From Mycteria americana (Eukaryota > Chordata > Aves > Ciconiiformes > Ciconiidae): a DNA stretch of 64,000 nt. The position numbers and the translations under genes were made by a program. This document shows, one piece after another, positions 1-26,500 of the stretch. Numbering within the stretch: the first letter of the stretch is position 1; each line of letters begins with the position of its first letter. The stretch covers positions 116,150,062-116,214,061 of the forward strand of contig NC_134367.1 of NCBI RefSeq assembly GCF_035582795.1, given 5' to 3'. Under the pieces are notes generated by a model. The model did not search any database. It was not told the DNA's origin and saw only the letters and a list, made by a program, of their open reading frames with translations.

Positions 1-164
1 CTGCCAAAGGGAGAGGGGAAGATGAAAGGGAAGGGCTTAGAGTGGGCAACCAGTTGAATGCTGTTTCTGGCTGCTTGAAGGAGGCTGTGACACTTGTTTC
101 TGGTTGTGGCGCTCTGAAACAGCACTGAGGCACTCGGGTTTTGCCTCTCTCTCTCTCTGTGCAG
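1..164 (+). other. KLC4: 3' end of the KLC4 intron before the first coding exon
   Basis: Non-coding sequence ending in a long CT tract and CAG at 162-164, a textbook splice acceptor. It implies that at least one further 5' exon and the KLC4 promoter lie to the left of the window. No coding frame related to kinesin light chains is seen here. Confidence 0.75.
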
Positions 165-182
165 GGCTGCAGGAGCAGGACT

Positions 183-15643
<15,461 letters not shown>

Positions 15644-16163
15644 CCCGCCTGCAGGTGCCCCCTGCCTCTGGCTGCTCTGCTGCTGGTGCACCACAGCTTT
15701 GCGCTGCACGGGGCAGCACCTGGCACCCTCCCCATCTCAACCGCTCTGTTTTCCCCATCACCGGTCCTTTGTGCCACTATCTGCCCGTCCAGCCTGGGGC
15801 CCCGGGGGGGCCCACGGGCGCCGGGAGGCCCTAGCTAGTTTGGGAATCGCAGCCCGCACGCATGCTCCTCTGCTGCACACCCAGGGCCGGCAGCTTTGGT
15901 GGCAGCACGCTCGGCACCAGTCGCACACGCTAGCCAGGTAGAAATGCCAGTCCGGTGGGAGTGGGGCAGCCTCGTACGCCGGGGGCGGCACCCCCGGCCC
16001 GGGGCAGCGGCGGGAGTGCCACCGGCCACCCCCGGCCCTGCCCGGTCGCGTGCCCCAGCTGTGGCGAGGGAGGAGCGGGGCGCTGGGGGGCGTGGGCGGG
16101 GGCGGCCGTGCGTGGAATTCACCCCCAGCCGGTTGACTGCTGTACTTTATTTTATTAAATAAA
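15644..16163 (+). terminator. KLC4: KLC4 3' UTR and polyadenylation signal
   Basis: AATAAA at 16158-16163 lies in an AT-rich island (TTTATTTTATTAAATAAAA) inside otherwise extremely GC-rich DNA, about 515 bp after the stop codon. Cleavage would fall near 16175-16185, roughly 215 bp before the SOUL start codon. The UTR's second half is CpG-rich because it overlaps the neighbour's promoter island. Confidence 0.8.
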
Positions 16164-16800
16164 ACCGACCCTAGAACCGACCGCGGCTCGGCCCGGGGGG
16201 GAACGGGGGCGCGCGCGGGGGTCGGGCGCCCGGGCGACGCCTGCCGGGGGAACAACGGCGACGCGCAGGCGCGGAGCTGTCGGCGTCCGCAGCCGGCCTG
16301 CCGGCGGGTGGGGCCTCGTGACGACAGCTGTGACGCCACGCGGGGGCGGGATGCTGCCTGCCGCACCGCCACTTCCGGGAGCGCGGCGGAGGGGGCTATG
16401 GCGCGCATCACGTTGGAGGACCTGGACGGGCTGGGCGAGGAGGCGGCAGCCGGCGGCGGGGGGGATGGCGACAACGAGGAGGAGGAGGAGGAGGAGGAGG
16501 AGCGGGGCCGGCTGTTCGCCCACTGGGAGGCCGTAGCTAGCACGCACCGAGTGAGCCTGCCCCGAGGTGAGCGCGGAGCCGCGCTGCGGCGGGGAGCCCC
16601 GCTGCCGGGGCAGCCTGGGGCGGCAGTGAGCCGGGCGGCGGAGGCGGTGCAGCCGCGGAGGGTGGGGGAGCCCTTCCGGGACTGACAGCGCCCTGCGAGC
16701 CGGCCTCGGCGCCGGCGGGACGTAGCGGGGTTGGCTGGGCCGGGCCCGGTGCGCCGCGGGACTGACTCCCTCTGCTCTCCGGCCTGGGCGAGCCTCGCCT
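15940..16800. promoter_or_regulatory. CpG island and promoter of the SOUL-domain gene
   Basis: Dense CpG sequence spans the KLC4 3' end, the SOUL exon 1 and the start of its intron 1. Upstream of the ATG at 16398 are an NRF1-like GCGCAGGCGC (16263-16272), a TGACG half-site (16331-16335), an Sp1-type GGGGCGGG (16343-16350) and an ETS ACTTCCGG (16371-16378). No TATA box is near. This is the typical layout of a broadly active CpG promoter; the transcription start is not fixed by sequence. Confidence 0.75.
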
Positions 16801-19800
16801 CTCCTGTGCTTTGCCTTGCAGACATGGCAGGCCCGATCGTCCAGATGACCCGGCACAACCAGGCTCGCGAGCCGGTGCCGTACGTTACCCTCTCGCAGCA
16901 CGAGAAGGTGAGGCCTGCTCCTCTGCACGCCCAGGTTTTCGTCCGCTGCCTCTGCCTGTGGTGAGGCTGGTGCTGCCGCCAGCCTGGGGAGCAGGAAGAG
17001 CGTCTTCCTTGCAGAGGAGGCGGCCACATGTCGGCTTGTGCACGCCGGCTTTGCAGAGGTTTCTGCAGAAGCACTGCAGCCAGGATGGCGACTCTGGATT
17101 GGTGCAGCATTCTGCCATTCCTGCATCTTCTCCTATGTTGAGTAATGGCGATGCTCAACTTCCCAGCCTGTGTTTTAAAACTGGATTAGACTTGCTGCTT
17201 CCTCTGGTCTCGTGGCTTCCAGCTGCTTCCTTTACCAACCTATCCTCTGCTGGGGTGGGCACATCCAAGAGAGTGAATTTTCAGTTCAGAGCCTGCTCCC
17301 TACATTGCTCAAAACACCTTGTTGCGTAGCTCAAAGTCCTGCTGGGTTTGTATTTGTGCTAGTTATGTGGCTACTGGTTGAGCTGGAGATCTCAGCTGGC
17401 AGAAGATAAAGATGCTTCTGTGGGGAACACAAGGGCCTGTGGCCCTGGCTGTCAGACCTGAGCATGTGTTGTTGTTTGTCACAACTGCCAATCCAAACAT
17501 GGTAGCTTCTGCCTGAAGATCTCCTGTTCTTGCTGGCTAAGTTGCACACCTCCTCTCATCTCTCACACAGAAGCGTGCTTCTGAGCTTTAGAAATAACTG
17601 AAGAAGTGCTTGTCAGACTGGTTCCTGTGTCTCTGCAGGCTTGGTTGGGCTTGCTACCAAGAAGACATCTGTCAATTGTCCTCTATATGAAGACAGCTTA
17701 ACCAACTTCTTCTGGGCTGAGGTCCAGCACTTCTGCACGTAAAACATGTCTGAGCATGTAGGTTGTACAGCTCTGAACTGGGGCTTCACCACACTCCCTC
17801 TTCCCCTGTTATTCTGGGTCCCAGGGACTTAGTCTGGGCTCTTCTCTACTTATGCTGGTCCCAGGCAGGAATGGGGCCCCAAGACTTTGTGGGGCCTGAA
17901 GATCTTTTGTTGCTATTGGTATCCCCTCTGTGCCTGAGGAAGATTCTTGGGAGTTTGACTCTGGGGCTGGGTGAGAAGATAGGAGCCACTTCCTGGCATT
18001 AGTGCTGAGGGGACTCTGGAGTTGGGGCCCTTAAGGACATGTTTCCCAGGCTTGGGCACATCGGTAGTATTTGGTTGTTCCTCCTGAGCTATCAGTGCTA
18101 CAAGCCCTCATCCTCTTAGAGGCAAGTGAATTATTGTGCTACCTACAGAGCCTTGCTCTGTCAGTACTCTGTCAAATTCCCCAGCTCACATTGCAGGGAC
18201 CTGTTGCCACTGGGTCTGCGGGAAGCATCTTCGCTCTTTCTCTTAGTCAAGTCTCATCTTCTAGAGTGGTGGTGCTTAATACAAGGATCGGGCTGCGGAA
18301 GGACCAGATGCCATGCCTTGCTGGGTTGATAGGTTTATTCACAGATGGTGTGGCAGATGAGAGTTGCAAACAGTCTGGAGGGACTGGCGGTTTCCTTGCT
18401 TGAAAATGCTCTTGCTCTGCTTTGCTTGGTGGGACAATAGCATGCATGGCCTGCAGTATTTTGAGGTACTCTTCTTCCTGTCACCCCACTGATGCACACA
18501 AGCAGCCCAGATGCCTTCCTTCTACCTTTGGTTTGGCTTTCTCAGTAGAGACCTGATTTGGGTGGAGGCACAGGGAGGCTTCACTTGGTGTTGAGGCTGG
18601 TCACAACTTCCTGACTCACTGCCAGCACAGCTGTGGAGCACAGAAGTTTGGACAGGTGCCCTGAGCTCTATGGAACAAGGTTGTCTCAGGACCACTTTAA
18701 TCTGGCTGAAGAGCACACTGAGAGCAGGAAGATAGGTGCTGGCTACAACTTCCCAGCCCCTCTTTATGCTGTATCTGTGGTTATAACCATGCCATGAGCT
18801 GAACTATGAGCAAATCCAGATGCAACTTCTGTACTCCCCCTGCCCCCCTTCTGTGTTGGGTTTGTCCAGAAGACTGGGCATCTGTGCTGGAAATAGAGAT
18901 TCTGACCCATCCCACAAAGCTGTCCCCTCTGCACCAGCTGGGTTCATGTCTCTTCCTCCTCCTGTTACTCTTGGTATGGGAGAAGGATCCAAGAGTTTTG
19001 TTCCAACCTTCACAGCTCTTCTGCTTGCTAGAGCTCTTCTGCCAGACTTTCCCTTCTACTGGGCAGGAGGCTTTTTGCTTGTTATCTTCTGTGCACACAG
19101 TGCTCTACAGAAAAAGCACTGCACCTGAGAATCATGTCAGCCTTACTGGAGGCCTTTGGGTGCCTGGAATCAGGAACATCCTTGTAAGTAGGCAGGACAG
19201 TGACTGCAGAGGAGTAGAAAGTCCTGTGCCCCCTGCTGAGGATGTGCTGCATTCCTTGTGCATGCCAGGAGCCTCCAAGCCTCCCTGCACCCTGTCCCTT
19301 GTCTGTACTTTTCCTTTTGCTGACTTTTGCCCGGTGCTGTTAAGTGTCCTTGTCTGAGGTGCGTGTGATGTCAATTCCCCTTGCCTTCTCCGGCCTCCCC
19401 TGCCTATCACTGACTAGCAGGGGGTCTCATTTTGGCAGGGTCCTGTCTCCCCACTTTTGCCTGTGAGTGTTGGTTTTGCCACCCAAGCGCTGCAGTGTTG
19501 TCAGTGTGCTTAACTCTGACTTGGCTTGTCTATGGCCTGTTTCAGTGCAAGGAAGCAGCCTATGAGGAGCGGTGGTACCCAGCTGGAAAGTGGGCGTGTG
19601 TCACCAAGGGGGAGCCCATGTATGAGCAGAGCATCTCCATGAGCTTCATGAAGCTCATGCGCTACATCTGCAAGGAGAACTCTGTAGGTGTGTGCAGGCA
19701 GGGGCTGGAGGGGGCTGGCAGGCTGCACAGAGAGAGGGCCCTGCCACTGCTCTTCTGGAGTGGGGAGGAGGGCTGCTGCCACTGACCCAGCCATCTCACT

Positions 19801-20343
19801 GTGCCCACTGCCTTCCTACCTCCTTCCAGGTTGCTATCTGGGCATGACAGTCCCAGTGCTCAACGAAATCCACCTGACCAAGGAGGGGACCGAGCTGGAG
19901 CGTGAGGTCGTAACTGCCTATTATCTCCCGGGAGAGTTCCAGCAAAACCCCCCTGTTCCCACGGACCCTGAAATCCACATCACTGAGAGGGCACCGCTCT
20001 GGGTTATAACCAGGTGACCGCAGCACCAGAGGTGTTTTCTCAGCTCAGCAGAGGTGTATGAACTCCCTGCATGGCTGCTGTGGTTCCTTGGGCAGAGGGA
20101 TGGGAGCCCTGGCTGTGGGAAGGGGGAATGCGCTGGCTCTGTTGCTTATGTTGCTCCCTTTGCTGCAGGGTTTTCTATGGGATGACCACTGAGGAGACGA
20201 TTCTGCGAGAGATCGGTCTCTTCTGGGAGCTCTTGGGCTCTACAGACACTGTGCTCCGGGAAACCTACATCGTGGCTGCTTATGAAAATCCCAGCATCCC
20301 TCAGCGCCGCAATGAGATCTGGTTCATCTGCCGAGCAAAGTGA
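16398..20343 (+). CDS. SOUL/HEBP-family haem-binding-protein-like, five exons
   Basis: Exons 16398-16566, 16822-16907, 19546-19687, 19830-20013 and 20169-20343 join in phase to 251 codons. Residues about 70-250 form a SOUL domain: AYEERWYPAGKW, then GMTVPVLNEIHL, AYYLPGEFQQNPP, PEIHITER and the closing YENPSIPQRRNEIWFI, equivalent to the GMTVP, FQSDPP and GRRNEIW blocks of HEBP1. It is neither HEBP1 (no F2L-type N-terminus) nor HEBP2: the HEBP2 haem-ligand His (YEIRHY) is Trp here (YEERWY). An N-terminal extension of about 65 residues carries nine consecutive Glu. Haem or porphyrin binding is inferred from the family; the substrate is unknown. The start has G at +4 and follows an ETS/Sp1 promoter. 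There is no signal peptide, so a cytosolic location is likely. It lies between KLC4 and PTK7 on the same strand. Confidence 0.88.
16476..16502 (+). repeat. In-frame (GAG)9 microsatellite
   Basis: Nine uninterrupted GAG codons encode Glu 27-35 of the SOUL-domain protein, just after a Gly/Ala-rich segment. Pure triplet runs of this length are commonly length-variable, so the acidic N-terminus may vary between individuals or species. Confidence 0.95.
16908..19545 (+). other. SOUL-gene intron 2 (2.6 kb)
   Basis: Bounded by GTGAGG at 16908 and TTTCAG before 19546. The first 100 bp are still CpG-rich; the rest is CpG-poor and without recognisable genes. No repeat family was identified by eye. Confidence 0.75.
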
Positions 20344-21201
20344 GTCCCCTCAGTGACCACAAACCATCCTGCGACTGGACCTGGTGTAGATGGCAGTTCT
20401 GACCCAAAGGAGACGAATGCACATCCTGACCCACCATTCACCCACAAAATGACAGACCAGGAGACTGCGGGGTGGGTTTGCACTCTGCCCTGCTAGGGCC
20501 CAGCCAGGGGAAAACCTGCCTGGTCTGCACTTCACCTGCCCCCGCAGGGGCCAGCTGAGGCTGGAGCTGGCACCAGGGAGAGCCTCTGCAGCAGGCTCCT
20601 GGTGGGAAGCATGTGGTGGGGGCTCGCGTAAGGCAGTAACTGTGTGGACTTGTGCAATGTGCTAGCCTGACCTGGGCTTCTCTCAGCTCTGAGCTGGGGT
20701 TGCAGAGCTGTGCCAGGCATGCTAGTGGGGCTTATGGTTGGCAGAGTCACAAGCTGATGGTGTCTAGAAGGCAAATGACTGTGTACGAGATGTGCGGCTC
20801 TGTCTGGGCTCTGGCCTGCTTCCTGTGAGAATGGCTGCCTGTCCTGAACAGAGCCACTGAAACGCTGCTACAGGGACAGTGGGGTTCGCAGGGGGAAAGG
20901 GCTCGCCACAAGTGAGATGTGGATCCTGAACGTTTCCTGCGGGGGTGGTTCTCTTTGGACTGTTGGGTGCCTCCCTGGCTGTCACTCACCATCCCTCAGC
21001 CAAGACCGGGGCGCTGGCAGCCCCTGTCCACCAGTTGTGGGTGCTGTTTTGCGGACCTGCTGCAAGCTGAGAGGGACAGGTCCTGACAGCAGCAGCAGTG
21101 GCACCGCTGTGTGTTGTGTTGTGCATTGATCAGTGAGTTTCACATCCATGAATACCGTCATGCTTTCCTGGGGGAAGCTGGCAGTGCCAACAGTAAATAA
21201 A
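20344..21201 (+). terminator. SOUL-gene 3' UTR and polyadenylation signal
   Basis: AATAAA at 21196-21201 in the context AGTAAATAAACCCAG is the first canonical signal after the stop codon at 20341, giving a 3' UTR of about 0.87 kb. The UTR holds no evident open frame. Confidence 0.7.
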
Positions 21202-21229
21202 CCCAGCTCAAACCACTGCAGCTGCAAAT

Positions 21230-22950
21230 CACTGATGGTGGGGATGGGGGGTGCACAGGTTGGCTTGGGAAGAGCCTTGCTCTCTCCTTCCTCCAGATGC
21301 TCCAGGCTGCAAAACTGTGGCTAATTAGAAGGGCTGTAATGTTTGCCCAGGTTATGGTCTTGCGTTCAGCCAGGCACAGGCTGCTTACCTTGCTGCTACA
21401 AGCAACTGTGGCCACACTCCCATGCAGGTAAGGTGGTTTTCTGTTGGATGGGATCTGCTCTAGCCTCATTTTTTCCCCTGTGCAAAAAGTTGGCTCCTTT
21501 GACTGTACTGCACATGGGCACCTGATCTTGGGGGCTGAGAATTTGAATGTGACTCCACACCATGCTGGTTGGCTGCAGGAACCGGTGTACTTTCGCAGGG
21601 ACATGCTCAACTGGCTCGGCGTGGAGGAACTTCTGGCTGCTTCTGACCCAGTTCCCAATGAGTTTCCTCCTGCTTTTACTGGAGGTGTGCTGTGTGCCTC
21701 ACCTCCTGCTGCTGCTGCTCAAACTCTGGCTCTGGCCCTCTGGCCCTACAGTGCAGCCGAAGAGGGAGAAGGCCAGGACCAGCTCTGTGGTCTCATTGCC
21801 TTAGCAGTGCAGATGGCTTCTGCCACTCCATTCTCCAGTCAGATGCTGTTCACTGCCCTGTCCAGGCTAGCTTGCCCTCTGGCAGCGAGGGAGCCTGGCT
21901 GCCCAGCCTGTGGCTGTGGGAAGAGCAGAGCCAAGCACATTACAGCCTCCTCTTTGAGGGAGCAAGGTAGCTTCAGGCAGAGTCTGGGCAAGTACGGCAA
22001 GAGCAGACAGTGATTTCCTGGGTATCTGTGGTTCTTGTCCCTGAGGCACTAAAGGCAGGTAGGGCTGGGGAGGTGCTGTGACAGCCCGCAGCTCTGAGGG
22101 CTGATGTGGCAAGTGCTCCTCAGATAAGAGTGGCGATACCTGGATCAGCAGTGCTATGCTCACTTCCCTCCTGGGGAAGGAGAAGCAATTCCCTTACGTG
22201 AGGCTGGGATCAGGTGGCTCAGCATCAGTGGGAGAGCCAAGTCAGCCAGCATGTGTGGGACAGAGACCCTTCCTGCTTTGCTTGCTTGCCCTGAGCTTGC
22301 AGGTGGAGGTAAAACTTGCTTTCTAGAGCTTGCCGAATAGTCTACCACTTCCTCTGCGGCTGCCTTGTCCCCAACCACAACCAGAACAGCTTTCGTTGAC
22401 AGGAAGTGGTGGCTCCCCTATGAGAGAGGACTGGTCTGCGGCTACTGGCAAAGCTGCACAGCCACACGCCCTGGCGAGGCAGCTCCGTGGTCTCCCAGGC
22501 CCTGCTGGAGGTGGCAGTGGTAGGGGCTTCTGGTGCAGCTCCAGGCTGGCACTGCCACGCAGGGCAGCAGGCACGCTCTGATCCTGTGCCACAGACTTTG
22601 CTGAGTCAAGGCTTCAGCATCCTCTGTGATGGATCCAGCAGCACTCTTGGGGATGCTGTGGGGTGTCTAATGGTGAGTCTTCCACGCAGTACCAAAAGCA
22701 GCCAGCATTTTGGAGGCTCAACAAACCGGCTGGAAAGGTGGTGTTCTGACCTGCAACTGCCAGAGCCGGTGGCACAGGGCTGCAGCAGGCTTCACGGAGA
22801 CATTCAGTCGGGCAGGGGTGCCTCCAGCCCGCACCGTGCGGGTGGCCAGGCCAGCTTGCCCTGCTGTGACCTAACTTTGGGCAATGCGGAGGAGCAGCAA
22901 GGAGCAAGCAACGTGTTGTGCAGCTGGGGCTGTGTGTCCAGCCCTCTGCC
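21230..22950. other. Intergenic region between the SOUL gene and PTK7
   Basis: About 1.7 kb without a supported gene. Long forward frames here have no family resemblance and run on into the GC-rich PTK7 promoter. The one structured site is the ETS/RUNX-like inverted pair at 22344-22410. Confidence 0.65.
22344..22410. promoter_or_regulatory. Inverted ETS/RUNX-like composite sites
   Basis: ACCACTTCCT at 22344-22353 and its exact reverse complement AGGAAGTGGT at 22401-22410 flank an AACCACAA RUNX core at 22373-22380. Each arm combines an ETS core (GGAA) with a RUNX-like TGGT. The cluster lies 1.1 kb upstream of PTK7 and may be a distal element of it; function is inference. Confidence 0.4.
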
Positions 22951-23464
22951 CGTAGCGGGGTGCAGAGCTCCCGGCTCCCAGGTGCCCCTGTGCGAAACAT
23001 ACAGACGGGGAGCTTCTGCCATCAGTTTAACAAACAGCCCGTCTGTGAGGGGCCCCTTGGCGGGCGGGGAGCTCTGTTGCCTCCTCGCTGCTCTGCACAC
23101 CCCATGTTGGGGCTTGCTGCCGAGAGGAGCAGGGGGCACCCAGCGCCCTGCGGCGCGGGGGTCCCAGCCGGCCAGCCCGGGGTCTCCTGGCGCGACCCTG
23201 GTCCCCCGTACCGGTGAGGCTCGGCGGCCGCCGCGGCTCCCCAGCGGCCCTTCGGGCCCGCTCCGCGGGGAACGGTGCCGGAGAGACCTTCGCTTCGAGC
23301 ACCGCGGCGGGGGCTGTCGGGGGAGGGGGGGAGCTGAGCCAGGCGCTGCCCGCGGGGCCCCGCTCCCCGGGGCGCGCCGCCGGTCGGGCCCCGCCCGGTT
23401 TCCGGCAGCCGCCCCGCCCCCGGAAGCCCCTCCCGGCGGCGGCGGCGGCAGGCGGGGCAGCGGC

Positions 23465-23491
23465 ATGGCCACGCGCTGGGGCGCGCACTGA
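23465..23491 (+). other. PTK7: Upstream ORF of eight codons in the PTK7 leader
   Basis: ATG at 23465 opens eight codons (MATRWGAH) ending in TGA at 23489-23491. It is in the same frame as the main ATG at 23519, 27 bases downstream of its stop, so it cannot extend the protein. It is part of the mRNA only if transcription starts upstream of 23465; it might then modulate initiation. Confidence 0.5.
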
Positions 23492-23518
23492 CCGGCGCGG
23501 CAGGGAGCGGCGCGGAGG

Positions 23519-23549
23519 ATGGCGGCGGTGCGGGCGCTCCTGGTGCTGG
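23519..23549 (+). other. PTK7: PTK7 exon 1: signal peptide
   Basis: Only 31 coding bases (MAAVRALLVL plus one base), with donor GTGAGT at 23550. With the start of exon 2 (AVGTQA, then MILFTKE) it forms a signal peptide of about 16 residues with a single Arg and a Leu/Val core. That is much shorter than the remembered human leader of about 30 residues. Cleavage probably follows TQA. Confidence 0.85.
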
Positions 23550-26500
23550 GTGAGTGCGGGCTGGGCCAGGCGCCGCAGCCTCCCCCGCCCTGGGGATGCG
23601 GGTCCCGGTGCCCCGCCCGCGGCGGGGCTTCGCTCCCCCCGGCGCCCGCAGCGGGGCCGCGCTGGGGGCGGAGGGGCTCCGCGGCTGCCGTCGTCGTCGT
23701 CCCTCCGTAGGGGGTGGAGGTGGCGCGGCCGCCTCCTGGGCCGAGCCCCCGGTGGTCCGGGCCCCCCGGGTTCCCGTGAGCCCGGCGGTGATGGGGCCCG
23801 GCATCCCGGGACGGGCCCGCTGGGCTCCGGCGCTTCGACCCCGGAGGGCGGCCGCGGCCCCGCCCCGCGGAGCCCCGCTGCGCTGCGGGAGTCGCCGGAG
23901 CGCCTGGCCCCGGCTCCCCTTCCTCGGCGTGCGCCGGCTCGCCCTGCCCGCCCGCTCGCTCGCTCGCAAGGGGAGAGTCGTGCTTTAAATGAACTCGGAT
24001 GCAAATGCGCCAGACATTTGCCGTCTGGGAGACGGCGAATAGGCGCTGCCGGAGCAGCGGCGTTCCGGGGGGGTGGCTCCCGGAGCCCCCTCTCTCGCTG
24101 GGCTCGGCCCCGTCTCGCAGCCTCTCCGGGCCCCGTGGTGAGGGCTGACACCAGGAAGGCTATTTGTGTGCAGCAGTGGGTGGTTTTCCTGTGAAATCTG
24201 AGCGGATCGAAACTTGGAGAAAAAGCAGTGGGCGTGCAGTGCGCTCCCACCCGTAGAAATTGGCCTCCCAACGGCTGAGGGGGTTTTGTCCCTTGCTGAG
24301 CACGTCCGGATGAGCCGTCCTCCCCCGTGCCACCCACCATGCTGTGCAGGGTGTGAGCCAGCCGCCCTGCCTGTTCCTAGCTTTGCCATCCTCATCGGTG
24401 GCACAGAGGCTTGGAGGTGGCCTGTTGATTTTCCTGGCTGCTGCTTTTCAGCGTTCGACTCCAGCCACGAGGCCCAAACCCACCTTCCCTCGCTCTGCTC
24501 CGTGGTGTTTCTCCCTGCTGGCCTCCTAGCGCCATTTTCCTTGCCTGAGGAGCCCGGGGTTTTGGCTGTGGCGTGAGAGCCACAGGGGCTGTGAGCTGGT
24601 TTCCAGCCTGGCTTTGAAGGGTCCTGTGTCTGCCCCACACCATGCCGCCTTGTTTCTCACCCCCTTTGCTTGGAAACCCTGCAGACAAGGGTCCTGCATG
24701 TCACCAGTACCCTCTTGTGGTCCCTTCTCTGTCACCGTGCACAATTGTACAGTTTGCTTTGCAGTTTCTGCTACAAAATCAAGAGCAATCTTAGTCTATC
24801 ACCTGGGGAGGATACTGCCTCTGAGGGAAAGGTATTTATAGCGCCGCTGCTGCTGCTTTTCACGTGTCTGGAGCTGTGGCTGAGTCCTGCCGTCAGGCTG
24901 CAAGTAATGTCCAATTTACAGCTGATAAGCACAAAAAGCAGCACTTATTTAGCTGATTAGCACTGTAATTGCCGATTGCCTTGGCAGCCTTCTGGGAAGG
25001 CTGTTTCTGGAGGGGGAGTGCATGCTTTGCTTGGGCTCTGGTTTGGAGCCCCAGGGCCCTGTGGACCTGCTGTAGCGTTCACCTACCTGCCAGCATGCTG
25101 GCACCCGCAGCTGGGATGTGCAGGCCTGCTGGTGAGGGCTGTCCACCACCTTTCCTGCTGGCACACTCCCCTCTCCGTTTGCTGGAGTTTCTGTGCTGCT
25201 CCAAGCACATACTCTCCTCGTTTCTCCTGCTCAGCAGGACCACGTCCTACAGCACTGGGAGGAACGTGCTGCCGTCCAGCTCACGGACACTGTAAAAAAT
25301 CTCAGACGGCAGCAGTGTGGCCAAAACGTACAGTTCGATGTCTAGGTTTTATGGGCTGGTGGTAAGTTTTGCGGGTTGCAGGGCAGTGTCTCCCTTTGCC
25401 TGTGGATGCTGCTTGGAGAGAGGGCTGGGGAAAGACCTGTGAAGAGTGGGGTATCCATGGCTCACGTGGGTCCTTTCTGTGATCCTCCTTTGCCACGTAT
25501 GTGTTCCAGGAGTGCTCACTGCCTCAACTGCTGGTCCCTGTTCATCCATTTCCGTTGCTCAGCAAAGCTGTGATCTTTCTGGCAATGACACTGCAGCATG
25601 CCAGATGTGTGCTGGCTTCTGCTGGAACATGTGGTTGAAATGCTAGCGGAGGAAATATTTGCTGAGTCAACTTTTCTTTAAAGCTAAAAAAACCCCAAAA
25701 GGTCTATTTTGTTCTGGAAGTGTCTCCATGTCCTGTGTTGCGCTATATGTTTCTGTATGGCAGTGCTTTTCTTTTGCTCGCTAGCAAGCCTGTTCCTAAA
25801 GAAGAAAATCTCTGAAAACAGGAACGATCAGATAGGATCTGAGAATTTGTCTTGGGTTTAAAGGGTCCAAAATAAATTTCCAGTAGTACAACTTGGGTGA
25901 TTTTCATTCTTTGAGCTGAAGTTGCCATCTGTTTTCCAGCAGCTCCAAGTCCTCTGCAGCCAGACCAAGTACTGTGATAGTTGATCTGAGTGAGCATCCC
26001 TTCAGCAGCCGAAAAGCTGTGCTGCTCAGCACGTTTCTGGGCTGTTTTGGGGCAAAGTGGTGACAAGCCAATACCGTTCTTTTCTTATAAAGCATGCGAT
26101 TCCCCCTTGGGACTTGGCTGTGCTCAGGCAGTGCTCCGGGCAGGCTGTAACCCCAGCGTGGCAGGAGCTTCAAAGGCTCGGCGACTCTATAGTCACGGCC
26201 GTAGGCACTTCTTTGTCTGCACGGTGGGTCCTGGACCGCTGAGAGCTGGCACCGACCAGAGGGTTGTCATGTTCTGCATCCTTTGAAGATGTCCTTGTCC
26301 TCTGATCTCTTAATTGATCTGGAATGAGACCATCTTCTAAAGGCAGATGGGCAGATGTTTAAACTGCAGCAAGTACCTGTATTTAGTTGCATGCTGGGTG
26401 ATGAATGCTCTTGCTGATGGGAGCACGTTTCCTCCCAGTCTGCTGAAGCCCTCTTGCTCAAGAAAGGTGGCTGGATGGCACCACATGTCTGCGTGTTGCT

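Larger units (their letters stand above)
22950..24140. promoter_or_regulatory. PTK7: CpG island and promoter of PTK7
   Basis: A strongly CpG-rich kilobase centred on PTK7 exon 1 and extending into intron 1. Immediately upstream are GC boxes (GCCCCGCCCC at 23411-23420) abutting an ETS core CGGAAG at 23421-23426, then a CGG-repeat stretch. No TATA box is near. The transcription start probably lies around 23400-23460, judged only from these elements. Confidence 0.75.

Noticed and set aside
15758-17158. 466-codon open frame on the minus strand
   Set aside because: It lies antisense across the KLC4 3' UTR and the SOUL CpG island, is Arg/Pro/Ala-rich low-complexity, and has no family resemblance. 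GC-rich DNA lacks stop codons by composition.
16398-20343. HEBP1 or HEBP2 as the name of the second gene
   Set aside because: The domain matches the family, but N-terminus, key residues and genomic position fit neither; the symbol is left empty.
23027-24340. 437-codon minus-strand frame and several long plus-strand frames across the PTK7 promoter
   Set aside because: All are Arg/Gly/Pro/Ala-rich and overlap the same CpG island in several frames at once, which is a compositional artefact.
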